Below, piece after piece: positions 39,635 through 48,023 of a stretch of DNA of 64,000 nt. The notes under the pieces are model-generated. The model ran no database searches. It was given only the letters and a program-made list of their open reading frames with translations, and was not told where the DNA came from. Within the stretch, counting starts at the first letter, position 1; each line of letters starts with the position of its first letter. This DNA comes from Rikenella sp031549665. GTDB taxonomy: Bacteria > Bacteroidota > Bacteroidia > Bacteroidales > Rikenellaceae. Position numbers and translations under genes: made by a program. The DNA lies in the NCBI GenBank assembly GCA_031549665.1, contig JAVBPJ010000001.1:62001-126000 (forward strand), in the 5' to 3' direction.

Positions 39635-42600
39635 ATGAGTTTCAGTAAACGCAGCCTGTGGGGCGGGTGGATTGTCTTCGCCGTCGCCTTTGTTACGTAC
39701 ATGCTCACGTTGGAGCCCACCAACAGCCTGTGGGACTGCAGCGAATTCATCGCCACTTCGTACAAACTCGAGGTGGGACACCCCCCGGGAACCCCCTTCT
39801 TCTTCCTGATCAACCGCTTTGCCGCCATGTTCGGCGGGCCCGAGCAGGCCTCTTTCCTGATCAACTCGATGTCGGCGCTGGAGAGCGCCCTGACCATCGC
39901 ATTCCTTTTCTGGTCGATCGCCCACCTGGGCCGCCGCCTCTACCGCAAGGAAGAGAGCGAACTCGACAACGGACAGGGATGGGGCATTCTGGCGGCCGCA
40001 GCCATCGGTTCGCTGGCCTATACCTTCAGCGACACCTTCTGGTTTTCGGCCGTCGAGGCCGAGGTGTACGCCCTCAGTTCGCTGTTTACAGCCGTGGTTT
40101 TCTGGGCCATCCTCAAGTGGGAAAACGTGGCCGACCAACCCGGATCGAACCGCTGGCTGGTGCTGATCGCCTACCTGATGGGCCTGTCGATCGGAGCGCA
40201 CATCCTGAACCTGCTGGCCATCCCCGCGCTGGTGTTTATTTACTACTTCAAAAAATTCCCCGGCCGCAAAAAATCCGATCTGTGGAAACCCGGGGTGATC
40301 TCGGTGCTGCTGACCGGCGCCTTTTACATCCTCACCCCCACGGTGGTGTCGATGGGGGCCTGGGTCGACCGCGTTTTTGTGAACGGATTCGGCGCCGCGC
40401 CCAACACCGGACTGGTTGTCTTTATCCTGCTGCTGGTAGCGGGCCTGGTATGGGGCATCTACCGGACCTATCAGGCCGGCCGCGCCATGTGGAACACCGT
40501 GCTTCTTTCGGCCCTGATGGTGGTGATCGGCTTTTCGACCTACGGCGTGGTGTTGATCCGCGCTTCGGTCAATCCGCCCATGAACAGCAACAACCCCTCG
40601 AATCCCTACGCCCTGCGGTCGTTCCTGAACCGCGAACAATACGGCAGCCGGCCCCTGTTCAAAGGGGAAAGCTATGCCTCGACCGCAGTCGGTTACAAGT
40701 ATAGCAAGAGCTACTACTTCGACGGGCAAAAATACCTGCCCACGGAACGCATGGTGGGCCATGAGTACGACCCCGCCACCACCATGCTCTTCCCCCGGAT
40801 GTACAGCCCCTCGGCCACCCACAAGGCCGAATACCAACGCTGGGCCGACATCAAGGGGAAACGGGTACGCGACGCGGAAGGGACCATGGTTACCGTCCCC
40901 ACCTTTGCCGAGAACCTGCGCTTTTTCTTCGCCTACCAGGTGAACAACATGTATTGGCGCTACTTCCTGTGGAACTTTGTGGGCCGGCAGAGCGACCTGC
41001 AAAACGAAAACATCATCAACGGGAACGTCCTTTCGGGAATCCGGCCCATCGACGAACTGTTCCTCGGCCCGCAGGACAACCTGCCCGCCGAAATGGCCCG
41101 GAACAAGGGGCGGAACGTCTACTTCTTCCTGCCGTTGATCCTGGGGTTGATTGGTTTCTTCTTCCAGTTGAAGCGCGACGGACGGAACTTCCTGGTGGTC
41201 TTCCTGCTCTTTTTCATGACCGGCCTGGCCATCATCCTCTACCTGAACCAAACCCCGCTCCAGCCGCGCGAACGCGACTACGCCTATGCCGGCTCGTTCT
41301 ACGCTTTCACCATCTGGATCGGATTGGGCGCTCTGTGGGTGTACGACTGGTTTCAGCGTAAAGTATTCAAAAACAACGCGAAGATCGCCGCCGCCGTGGC
41401 CCTGCTGATCTGCCTGCCCGCCCCCGCGATCATGGCCGCCCAAAACTGGGACGACCACGACCGCTCGGGCCGCGCCATCGCCCGCGACATGGGGTACGAC
41501 TACCTCGTCTCCACCCTGCCCAACTCGATCATCATCAATTACGGCGACAACGACACCTTCCCGTTGTGGTACAACCAGGAGGTCGAAGGAGTGCGTACCG
41601 ACGTACGCGTAATGAACTCCCAGTACATCACCGGCGACTGGTACATCGACCAGATGCGCCAGTGGAGCTATCTCTCGGCACCCATTCCCCACTCGATGCC
41701 CCGGTCGAAATACGCGGGCAACGCCCCCGGCCAGTTCTTTGTGCGCGACGTGCCAAAGCCCACCCCCTGGACCATTCAGGAGGTGATGGAGGTGGTCAAT
41801 AGCGACGACCCCCGCACCAAAGTGATGGCCGTCAGCGGCACGGCCTACGACTTTATTCCGGCGCGCCGGATCGCCGTTCCCGTCGATAAGGACAAAGTGA
41901 TCGCCAGCGGCATCGTACGCGAGGAGGATCGCCACCTGATCGAAGACACCATCTACCTCAACCTGGAGCAGGAGGCCCTGCTGGCCGGCGATATGGTGTT
42001 CCTCGACCTGTTGGCCTGCAACAATTGGGAACGCCCCATCTACTTCACCTCGTACAGCGGCGCCCTGGATTTCGGGTTGGTGGTCATTGACGATAAGGAA
42101 GCCTACTCCTACCTGCAACAAGACGGTATCGCCTACCGGCTGGTGCCGATCAAATCGCCGATCGAGGGCCGCAACGTCGGCCGGATCGACGTCGATTACC
42201 TGTACGACAACCTGATGAACAAGTTCCGCTACGGCAACATCAGCGATCCGGACGTCTACGTCGAAACGTTCGCCACCAACTCGTTCGGTGCGTCGCAAAT
42301 GCGTCAGAATTTCGCACGGTTGGCCGACGGCCTCACCGAACGGGGCGACAGCCTCAAAGCCATCGAAGTGGTTGACCGCGCCATGCAAGAAATGCCGCTC
42401 GAACAGTTGCGCGTGGACGACTACGTAACCTCGCTGGTGGAGTCCTACTACAAGGCCGGAGCCTGGGAAAAAGGCGATGCGCTGGCGCTGAAGGTGGCCA
42501 ACTTGCAGGGAGAGTACGTCGACTACTTCGACCGTTTCAAAGGCCGCAAACTCGAACTGGTGCGCAACAACCTGGGCGAACGGCTGCGGAGCCTCTACCA

Positions 42601-42685
42601 CCTGTACGAAGTGCTGGAATTCTACCACCGCGACGAACCGCTCAAGGTGGTCGCCTCCTACCTGGAAGACCCCAATAAAAAATAG
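39635..42685 (+). CDS. DUF2723 family membrane protein, protein O-mannosyltransferase-like
   Basis: This 1016-aa polytopic membrane protein starts with the DUF2723 signature: VAFVTYMLTLEPTNSLWDCSEFIATSYKLEVGHPPGTPFF (given here as a pattern; DCSEF and HPPG are the conserved acidic and loop motifs near residues 34-52). About ten to twelve TM helices occupy the first 600 residues. A soluble part with helical repeats (TPR-like, about 850-1000) follows. DUF2723 is related to GT-C glycosyltransferases of the PMT class and is conserved in Bacteroidota, consistent with a lipid-sugar-dependent enzyme of envelope or protein O-glycosylation. It is a single gene with a TACCTTCG element 28 bp upstream. 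Confidence 0.87.
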   Translation: MSFSKRSLWGGWIVFAVAFVTYMLTLEPTNSLWDCSEFIATSYKLEVGHPPGTPFFFLINRFAAMFGGPEQASFLINSMSALESALTIAFLFWSIAHLGRRLYRKEESELDNGQGWGILAAAAIGSLAYTFSDTFWFSAVEAEVYALSSLFTAVVFWAILKWENVADQPGSNRWLVLIAYLMGLSIGAHILNLLAIPALVFIYYFKKFPGRKKSDLWKPGVISVLLTGAFYILTPTVVSMGAWVDRVFVNGFGAAPNTGLVVFILLLVAGLVWGIYRTYQAGRAMWNTVLLSALMVVIGFSTYGVVLIRASVNPPMNSNNPSNPYALRSFLNREQYGSRPLFKGESYASTAVGYKYSKSYYFDGQKYLPTERMVGHEYDPATTMLFPRMYSPSATHKAEYQRWADIKGKRVRDAEGTMVTVPTFAENLRFFFAYQVNNMYWRYFLWNFVGRQSDLQNENIINGNVLSGIRPIDELFLGPQDNLPAEMARNKGRNVYFFLPLILGLIGFFFQLKRDGRNFLVVFLLFFMTGLAIILYLNQTPLQPRERDYAYAGSFYAFTIWIGLGALWVYDWFQRKVFKNNAKIAAAVALLICLPAPAIMAAQNWDDHDRSGRAIARDMGYDYLVSTLPNSIIINYGDNDTFPLWYNQEVEGVRTDVRVMNSQYITGDWYIDQMRQWSYLSAPIPHSMPRSKYAGNAPGQFFVRDVPKPTPWTIQEVMEVVNSDDPRTKVMAVSGTAYDFIPARRIAVPVDKDKVIASGIVREEDRHLIEDTIYLNLEQEALLAGDMVFLDLLACNNWERPIYFTSYSGALDFGLVVIDDKEAYSYLQQDGIAYRLVPIKSPIEGRNVGRIDVDYLYDNLMNKFRYGNISDPDVYVETFATNSFGASQMRQNFARLADGLTERGDSLKAIEVVDRAMQEMPLEQLRVDDYVTSLVESYYKAGAWEKGDALALKVANLQGEYVDYFDRFKGRKLELVRNNLGERLRSLYHLYEVLEFYHRDEPLKVVASYLEDPNKK

Positions 42686-42742
42686 TCCGGCCGGAGAACA
42701 ACGACACAGAGCGGCAACCAACAATAAACAGGAAGCCGATCC

Positions 42743-42783
42743 AACAGACGGGGGGCGCCGCAAGGCGCCCCCCGTCTGTTTAT
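42743..42783. terminator. perfect 17-bp hairpin between convergent DUF2723 and folB genes
   Basis: 42743-42759 pairs with 42764-42780 around a 4-nt loop GCAA and is followed by TAT. It can serve as terminator from the plus side and probably from both. Confidence 0.65.
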
Positions 42784-42790
42784 AATACCT

Positions 42791-43150
42791 TTACGGAAGA
42801 GTCAGCGTAACGGCCACCCGTTCGACCGGCCCGCCCAACGGAGGCGCCAGTTTCGAAAGGGTGATCCGCAGCGAACGGATCGCAGGGAAGCGGGCCATCA
42901 CCGCCCGGGCGGCACGATCGGCCACATGTTCGATCAGATTGGCCGGAGGCTCCATCTGCCGGCGGATGCATTCGTACACTTCGAGGTAGCTGACCGTATC
43001 TTCGATCCGGTCGGACGCGACGGCCCGTTCGGCGTCCACCTCGTACGAGAGATCGACCCGGAAACGCCCCCCCACCTGCCGCTCCTCGGCGTAACAACCG
43101 TGGTGGGCGTAGAACTCCATCTGCTCGATTTCGATTCGTACTGTTCTCAC
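42791..43150 (-). CDS. folB: dihydroneopterin aldolase FolB
   Basis: FolB makes 6-hydroxymethyl-7,8-dihydropterin in folate synthesis. The 119-aa protein has the motifs FYAHHGCYAEER, DTVSYLEVYECI, NLIEHVADRAA and ITLSKLAPP with the conserved catalytic Lys. It begins with GTG at 43150; an ATG at 43120 is ten residues in, too late to include the first strand. The -7 element at 43156-43163 ends only 5 bp upstream, so the mRNA may be leaderless. It is convergent with the DUF2723 gene and divergent from glnS. Confidence 0.94.
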   Translation of the reverse strand: MRTVRIEIEQMEFYAHHGCYAEERQVGGRFRVDLSYEVDAERAVASDRIEDTVSYLEVYECIRRQMEPPANLIEHVADRAARAVMARFPAIRSLRITLSKLAPPLGGPVERVAVTLTLP

Positions 43151-43155
43151 GGCGA

Positions 43156-43163
43156 CAAAGATA
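43156..43163 (-). promoter_or_regulatory. -7 promoter element of folB (TATCTTTG)
   Basis: An exact TAnnTTTG match on the minus strand, 5 bp upstream of the GTG start. Confidence 0.55.
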
Positions 43164-43178
43164 ACGGAATATAATCGT

Positions 43179-43186
43179 TATCTTTG
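43179..43186 (+). promoter_or_regulatory. -7 promoter element of glnS (TATCTTTG)
   Basis: An exact TAnnTTTG match on the plus strand, 21 bp upstream of ATG 43208. Confidence 0.55.
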
Positions 43187-43207
43187 CCAACCCAACAAAA
43201 ACGGTCT

Positions 43208-44872
43208 ATGGAAACCCCCGAAAAGCTGAACTTTCTCGAAGAGATCATCGAAGACTCGATCCGTAGCGGCCAACCCCGCGTACACACCCGTTTTCCGCCC
43301 GAACCCAACGGCTACCTGCACATCGGCCATGCAAAAAGCATTTGCCTGAACTTCGGGCTGGCACGGAAATACAACGGGAAATGCAACCTCCGCTTCGACG
43401 ACACCAACCCCGTCAAAGAGGACGTGGAGTACGTCGACTCGATCAAAGAAGACATCCAATGGCTCGGATTCCAGTGGGACGGTGAGTACTACGCCTCGGA
43501 CTACTTCGACCAGTTGTACGACTGGGCCGTGGAGCTAATCCGGAAAGGAAAAGCCTACGTCGACGACCAGTCGCAGGAAGAGATCCGCACCACCCGGGGA
43601 ACCGTCACCCAGGCCGGAACCAACAGCCCCTGGCGCGACCGCAGCGTGGAGGAAAACCTCGACCTGTTCGCCCGCATGCGCGCCGGAGAATTCAAAGAGG
43701 GAGAAAAAGTCCTGCGGGCCAAAATCGACATGGCCCACCCCAACATGCTGATGCGCGACCCGCTGATGTACCGCATCATCCACGCCAGCCACCACCGCAC
43801 GGGCGACCGCTGGTGCATCTACCCCATGTACGACTACGCGCACGGCGAGAGCGACTCGATCGAACGGATCACCCACTCGATCTGCACCCTCGAATTCGAC
43901 GTACATCGCCCCCTGTACGACTGGTTCATCAACGAACTGGGCATCTTCCCCAGCCATCAATACGAATTTGCGCGGCTCAACATCAACTACACCGTGATGA
44001 GCAAACGCAAGCTGCTCCAACTGGTGCAGCAGGGCTACGTAAGCGGTTGGGACGACCCCCGCATGCCCACCATCTGCGGGCTGCGCCGCCGGGGGTACAC
44101 CCCCTCGTCGATCCGGCTGTTCGCCGAAAAAGTGGGAGTGGCCAAGCGCGACAACATCATCGACCTCGGGCTACTGGAGTGGTGCCTGCGCGAAGACCTC
44201 AACAAAACCGCCCTGCGCCGGATGGCCGTACTCAACCCCCTGAAAGTGGTCATCACCAACTTCCCCGAGGGGCAGACCGAATGGATCGAGTGTGTCAACA
44301 ACCCCGAAGACCCCGAAGCAGGCACGCGTCAAGTCCCCTTTAGCCGCGAAGTCTACATCGAACAGGAGGACTTCATGGAAGAGCCTCCCAAGAAGTTTTT
44401 CCGCCTGGCCCCCGGCGGCGAGGTGCGCCTGCGCTACGGTTACCTGATCAAATGCAACGAGGTGGTGAAAGACGCCGACGGCCGGATCGCCGAACTGCGC
44501 TGCACCTACGACCCGCAGTCGGCCCACGGCGAAAGCTCGGACGGCCGCAAAGTGAAAGGCATCATCCACTGGGTATCGGCCCCGCACGCCGCCGAGGTCG
44601 AGGTGAGGCTGTTCGACCGCCTCTTCGCCGCCGAGGCCCCCGACGAGACTCCCGAGGGAGGCACGTTCCTGGACAACCTCAATCCCGACTCGCTGAAAGT
44701 GGTTCGCGCCCAAGCCGAGCCCTCGCTGGCCGAAGCCGCCGCCGGACAGCGGTTCCAATTCGAACGCATGGGCTATTTCTGCGCCGACCTCGACAGCCAG
44801 CCCGGCAAACCTCTGTTTAACCGCACGACGACCCTCAAGGACTCCTGGGCCAAAATCGCCGACAAAAACTAA
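43208..44872 (+). CDS. glnS: glutaminyl-tRNA synthetase
   Basis: GlnS charges tRNA-Gln. The 554-aa class I enzyme has the ATP-binding motif PPEPNGYLHIGHAKS near residue 35 and the KMSKS equivalent VMSKRKL near residue 265. The C-terminal beta-barrel anticodon-binding domains are present (YIEQEDFMEEPPKKFFRLAPG). The PPEPNGYL sequence is specific for GlnRS over GluRS. The ATG 43208 is preferred over 43184 because it follows the promoter by a normal leader and lacks the extra residues. The dsbD gene begins 9 bp after the stop, likely one transcript. Confidence 0.96.
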   Translation: METPEKLNFLEEIIEDSIRSGQPRVHTRFPPEPNGYLHIGHAKSICLNFGLARKYNGKCNLRFDDTNPVKEDVEYVDSIKEDIQWLGFQWDGEYYASDYFDQLYDWAVELIRKGKAYVDDQSQEEIRTTRGTVTQAGTNSPWRDRSVEENLDLFARMRAGEFKEGEKVLRAKIDMAHPNMLMRDPLMYRIIHASHHRTGDRWCIYPMYDYAHGESDSIERITHSICTLEFDVHRPLYDWFINELGIFPSHQYEFARLNINYTVMSKRKLLQLVQQGYVSGWDDPRMPTICGLRRRGYTPSSIRLFAEKVGVAKRDNIIDLGLLEWCLREDLNKTALRRMAVLNPLKVVITNFPEGQTEWIECVNNPEDPEAGTRQVPFSREVYIEQEDFMEEPPKKFFRLAPGGEVRLRYGYLIKCNEVVKDADGRIAELRCTYDPQSAHGESSDGRKVKGIIHWVSAPHAAEVEVRLFDRLFAAEAPDETPEGGTFLDNLNPDSLKVVRAQAEPSLAEAAAGQRFQFERMGYFCADLDSQPGKPLFNRTTTLKDSWAKIADKN

Positions 44873-44881
44873 CACGACCCC

Positions 44882-46972
44882 ATGAAAAAAATCGTTGGAC
44901 TGCTGCTGGCCGCGCTGCTGTGCAGCCCCGTTTCGGCCCAAGTGATCGATCCCGTACACTGGAGCGTGGCCCCCTCGGGGTCGCAGGTCGAAATCTCGGC
45001 CCGCATCGACTCTCCCTGGCACATTTACGACCTGGGGCCCTACACCGACGGCCCATTGGCCACCTCGTTCCGGTTCGAGCTGCCCAAAGGGGTGCGGCTC
45101 GACGGCCCGATTCGGCAAATCACCCCCTCGGAACGGGCCATCGACCCGGGCTTCGGCATCGAAGTGGGAACGCTGGCCTACGCGGCGAAGTTCGTGCAAA
45201 AATTCCAGCTCGACCCCGGTACGCAACCCGTCGTGATTCGTGGGAGCGTCGAGTGGCAGGCCTGTACCGATGAGAATTGCCTGGCGCCGAGCGATTACGA
45301 ATTCCGGTTCGAACTGACCCCTCCGGCTCCGGCCCGGGAGACTCCCGCCGCCGCGCAGACGACCCCGACCGCCGTTTCCGCCACACCCGCCATCCCCGAT
45401 TCGAACGGGGTTGAAAGCGATACCACGGCAAACGCCGCTGCCGTTCGGGACACGGCCGCGATCGAACCCGCCGGGCAGGCAGCCACCGCAGATTCCCTCT
45501 CTCCCGAAAACTCCGAGAAGAAGAGCCTGTGGGGCGTGATCATCGAAGCCATCCTGTGGGGATTCGCCGCACTGCTCACCCCGTGCGTTTTTCCGATGGT
45601 CCCCATGACCGTTTCGTTCTTCCTGAAAGGGAGCGAAAACAAACGGAAAGGGCGGGCCATGGCCTCCATGTACGGCCTGTCCATCGTGTCGCTCTACACG
45701 CTGCCCATCGCCGCCATTATCCTGGTTACCTACTTCGTGGGCGGAGACGCCGTTACGGCCGACATTTTCAACTGGCTGGCCACGCACTGGGTTCCGAACG
45801 TCTTCTTCTTCCTGATCTTCGTCCTGTTTGCCGCCTCGTTCTTCGGAGCGTTCGAGATCACCATGCCCAGCTGGCTGGTCAACAAAAGCGACCAAAAGGC
45901 CGACAAGGGAGGCTACATCGGAGTCTTTTTCATGGCCCTGACCCTGGTGCTGGTATCGTTCTCCTGCACGGGACCGATCGTGGGGACGATCCTTGTGAAA
46001 TCGACCCAGGGCGACGTGTGGGAGCCGATTTTCACGATGCTGGCCTTCTCGATCGCTTTCGCATTGCCCTTTACCCTGTTCGCCTTTTTCCCCGCGTTGC
46101 TTAAAAACCTGCCCAAGAGCGGCGGGTGGCTCAACTCGGTGAAAGTGGTGCTGGGATTCATCGAGCTGGCGCTGGGGCTGAAGTTCCTGAGCGTGGCCGA
46201 CCAAACGTACCACTGGGGCATTCTCGACCGCGAGGTCTACCTGGCCCTGTGGATCGTGATCTTCGCCCTGCTGGGACTCTACCTGTTGGGAAAAATCCGC
46301 TTTGCCCACGACAGCGAAACCAAGTACGTGAGCGTGAAACGGCTCTTTATGGGCATTTCGGTGCTGGCCTTTGTGGTCTACCTGATCCCCGGCATGTTCG
46401 GCGCACCGCTCAAAGCCCTGTCGGGCTACCTGCCTCCGCTGTCGACCATGGATTGGACGCTGACCGCTCCGGCGGCAGGCTCGCCGGAGGCCTCTTCGCA
46501 AAAAGCGGCCAAGTACAGCGACTTCCTCCACCTGCCGCACGGGCTGACCGGTTACTTCGACTACCAGGAGGGGCTGGCCGCCGCCCGCGAGGCCCGCAAG
46601 CCGGTTTTCATCGACTTCACGGGCCACGGCTGCGTCAACTGCCGCGAAATGGAGGCCAACGTGTGGTCCGATCCGCGCGTGTTGCAAATTCTGCGCGACC
46701 AATACGTGATCGTCGCCCTGTACGTGGACGATAAAAAAGAACTCCCCGAATCGGAATGGGTTACCACCCCCGAGGGAAAGGTGCAAAAGACCCTGGGCAA
46801 GATCAACGCCACGTTCCAGATCGAACGGTTCGGAGTGAACGCCCAGCCCTACTACGTCCTGCTCGACGAGCAGGGGAACGAGCTGGTCCCGCCCAAATCG
46901 TACGACCTGAATGTGGAAAACTTCATCGCCTTCCTGAACTCGGGTGTCGAGGCCTACCGGACCCGTCCGTAA
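44882..46972 (+). CDS. dsbD: thiol:disulfide interchange protein DsbD
   Basis: DsbD carries electrons from cytoplasmic thioredoxin across the inner membrane to periplasmic thiol proteins. The 696-aa protein has a signal peptide (LLLAALLCSPVSAQ) and the N-terminal immunoglobulin-like domain with Cys128 and Cys133. The eight-helix transmembrane domain has Cys235 in TPCVFPMVP and Cys362 in SCTGPIVG. The C-terminal thioredoxin-like domain has CVNC (Cys584, Cys587). All three redox pairs are thus intact. It is transcribed with glnS. A likely client is the TlpA-type protein encoded at 14085. Confidence 0.96.
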   Translation: MKKIVGLLLAALLCSPVSAQVIDPVHWSVAPSGSQVEISARIDSPWHIYDLGPYTDGPLATSFRFELPKGVRLDGPIRQITPSERAIDPGFGIEVGTLAYAAKFVQKFQLDPGTQPVVIRGSVEWQACTDENCLAPSDYEFRFELTPPAPARETPAAAQTTPTAVSATPAIPDSNGVESDTTANAAAVRDTAAIEPAGQAATADSLSPENSEKKSLWGVIIEAILWGFAALLTPCVFPMVPMTVSFFLKGSENKRKGRAMASMYGLSIVSLYTLPIAAIILVTYFVGGDAVTADIFNWLATHWVPNVFFFLIFVLFAASFFGAFEITMPSWLVNKSDQKADKGGYIGVFFMALTLVLVSFSCTGPIVGTILVKSTQGDVWEPIFTMLAFSIAFALPFTLFAFFPALLKNLPKSGGWLNSVKVVLGFIELALGLKFLSVADQTYHWGILDREVYLALWIVIFALLGLYLLGKIRFAHDSETKYVSVKRLFMGISVLAFVVYLIPGMFGAPLKALSGYLPPLSTMDWTLTAPAAGSPEASSQKAAKYSDFLHLPHGLTGYFDYQEGLAAAREARKPVFIDFTGHGCVNCREMEANVWSDPRVLQILRDQYVIVALYVDDKKELPESEWVTTPEGKVQKTLGKINATFQIERFGVNAQPYYVLLDEQGNELVPPKSYDLNVENFIAFLNSGVEAYRTRP

Positions 46973-46993
46973 CGACCTTGCCTGCCAGCCATA

Positions 46994-47035
46994 AACCAGA
47001 GCGCCCCGGCCTTGTCAGGCCGGGGCGCTCTGGTT
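46994..47035. terminator. perfect 19-bp hairpin between convergent dsbD and nadA
   Basis: 46994-47012 pairs with 47017-47035 around loop TGTC. It is the strongest stem in the window and lies 22 bp downstream of dsbD. There is no long T-run. Confidence 0.65.
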
Positions 47036-47057
47036 ATCGTTCAACGGGGCGATTCTG

Positions 47058-48005
47058 TTACAACAGGCCCAACTCCTTCGACAGGGCGAGCATCCGCCGG
47101 ATGGAACCCTCGGCCCGCTGGCGCACCGCCTCGTCGAGGGTGATTTCGGGCGACAGGGTTTCGAGCGCCGCCGCTATTTTCGGCAGCGTGTTGAGCTTCA
47201 TGTAGGCGCAGTCGTTGCAGCCGCACGAGGCATCGGTGGGCGGAGCCGGAATGAACCGCTTGCCGGGGCTTGCCTTTTGCATCTGGAACAGAATGCCCGG
47301 TTCGGTAACCACAATAAACTCGCGGCAGGGATCCTGCTGCGAAAAACGGAGCAGTTCGGCCGTGGAGCCTATGTGGTCGGCCACCAGCAGGATGGGCTGT
47401 TTGCATTCGGGATGGGCCACTATTTTCGCGCCGGGGTGTTCCCGCTTCAGTTGCAGGATCCGCTCCAGCGAAAACTGCTCGTGCACGTGGCACGCGCCGT
47501 CCCAGATCACCATGTTGGCGCGTCCGGTCACCGAACGGACGTAATTTCCCAGGTTGCGGTCGGGGCCGAAAATAATCGGCTGGTCGGGCGGCAGGGCATT
47601 GACGATCTGCACGGCGTTGCTCGATGTGCAAACGATGTCGGTAAGCGCCTTTACCCGGGCGGTGGTGTTGACGTACGACACCACCGTATGGCCGGGGTGC
47701 GCGGTGATAAAACGCTCGAATTCGTCGGCCGGACAGGAGTCGGCCAGCGAACAGCCCGCTTCGAGGTCGGGCAGAAGCACCCGCTTGCGGGGTGAAAGGA
47801 TCTTGGCCGTTTCGGCCATGAAGTGCACCCCTGCAAACAGGATCACGTCGGCCGACGTGGTGGCGGCCTGTTGGGAAAGGGCCAGGCTGTCGCCCACAAA
47901 ATCGGCCACCTGCTGCACCTCGCCGGGGGTGTAGTAGTGCGCCAGAATGACGGCGTTGCGTTCGAGTTTGAGGGCCTCGATGCGTTGTTGAAGGGTCGGG
48001 TTCAT
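47058..48005 (-). CDS. nadA: quinolinate synthase NadA
   Basis: NadA condenses iminoaspartate and dihydroxyacetone phosphate to quinolinate in de novo NAD synthesis. The 315-aa protein has the three-domain Fe-S fold: AVILAHYYTPGEVQQVADFVGDS, then a cysteine in DLEAGCSLADSC, one in the middle region, and CGCNDCAYMKLNTL near the end. These supply the three [4Fe-4S] ligands. The partner genes nadB and nadC are not here. The start is 18 bp after the ROK regulator gene on the same strand. Confidence 0.95.
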   Translation of the reverse strand: MNPTLQQRIEALKLERNAVILAHYYTPGEVQQVADFVGDSLALSQQAATTSADVILFAGVHFMAETAKILSPRKRVLLPDLEAGCSLADSCPADEFERFITAHPGHTVVSYVNTTARVKALTDIVCTSSNAVQIVNALPPDQPIIFGPDRNLGNYVRSVTGRANMVIWDGACHVHEQFSLERILQLKREHPGAKIVAHPECKQPILLVADHIGSTAELLRFSQQDPCREFIVVTEPGILFQMQKASPGKRFIPAPPTDASCGCNDCAYMKLNTLPKIAAALETLSPEITLDEAVRQRAEGSIRRMLALSKELGLL

Positions 48006-48023
48006 CGCGCGGAGAGGGAGGGG

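Larger units (their letters stand above)
43156..43186. repeat. palindromic divergent promoter of folB and glnS
   Basis: A perfect 11-bp inverted repeat (43156-43166 and 43176-43186) flanks a 9-bp AT-rich spacer. Each arm contains an exact TATCTTTG -7 element, one for folB (minus) and one for glnS (plus). Confidence 0.7.

Noticed and set aside
39599..42763. 1054-aa minus-strand open frame opposite the DUF2723 gene
   Set aside because: Antisense shadow of a complete, motif-bearing membrane protein.
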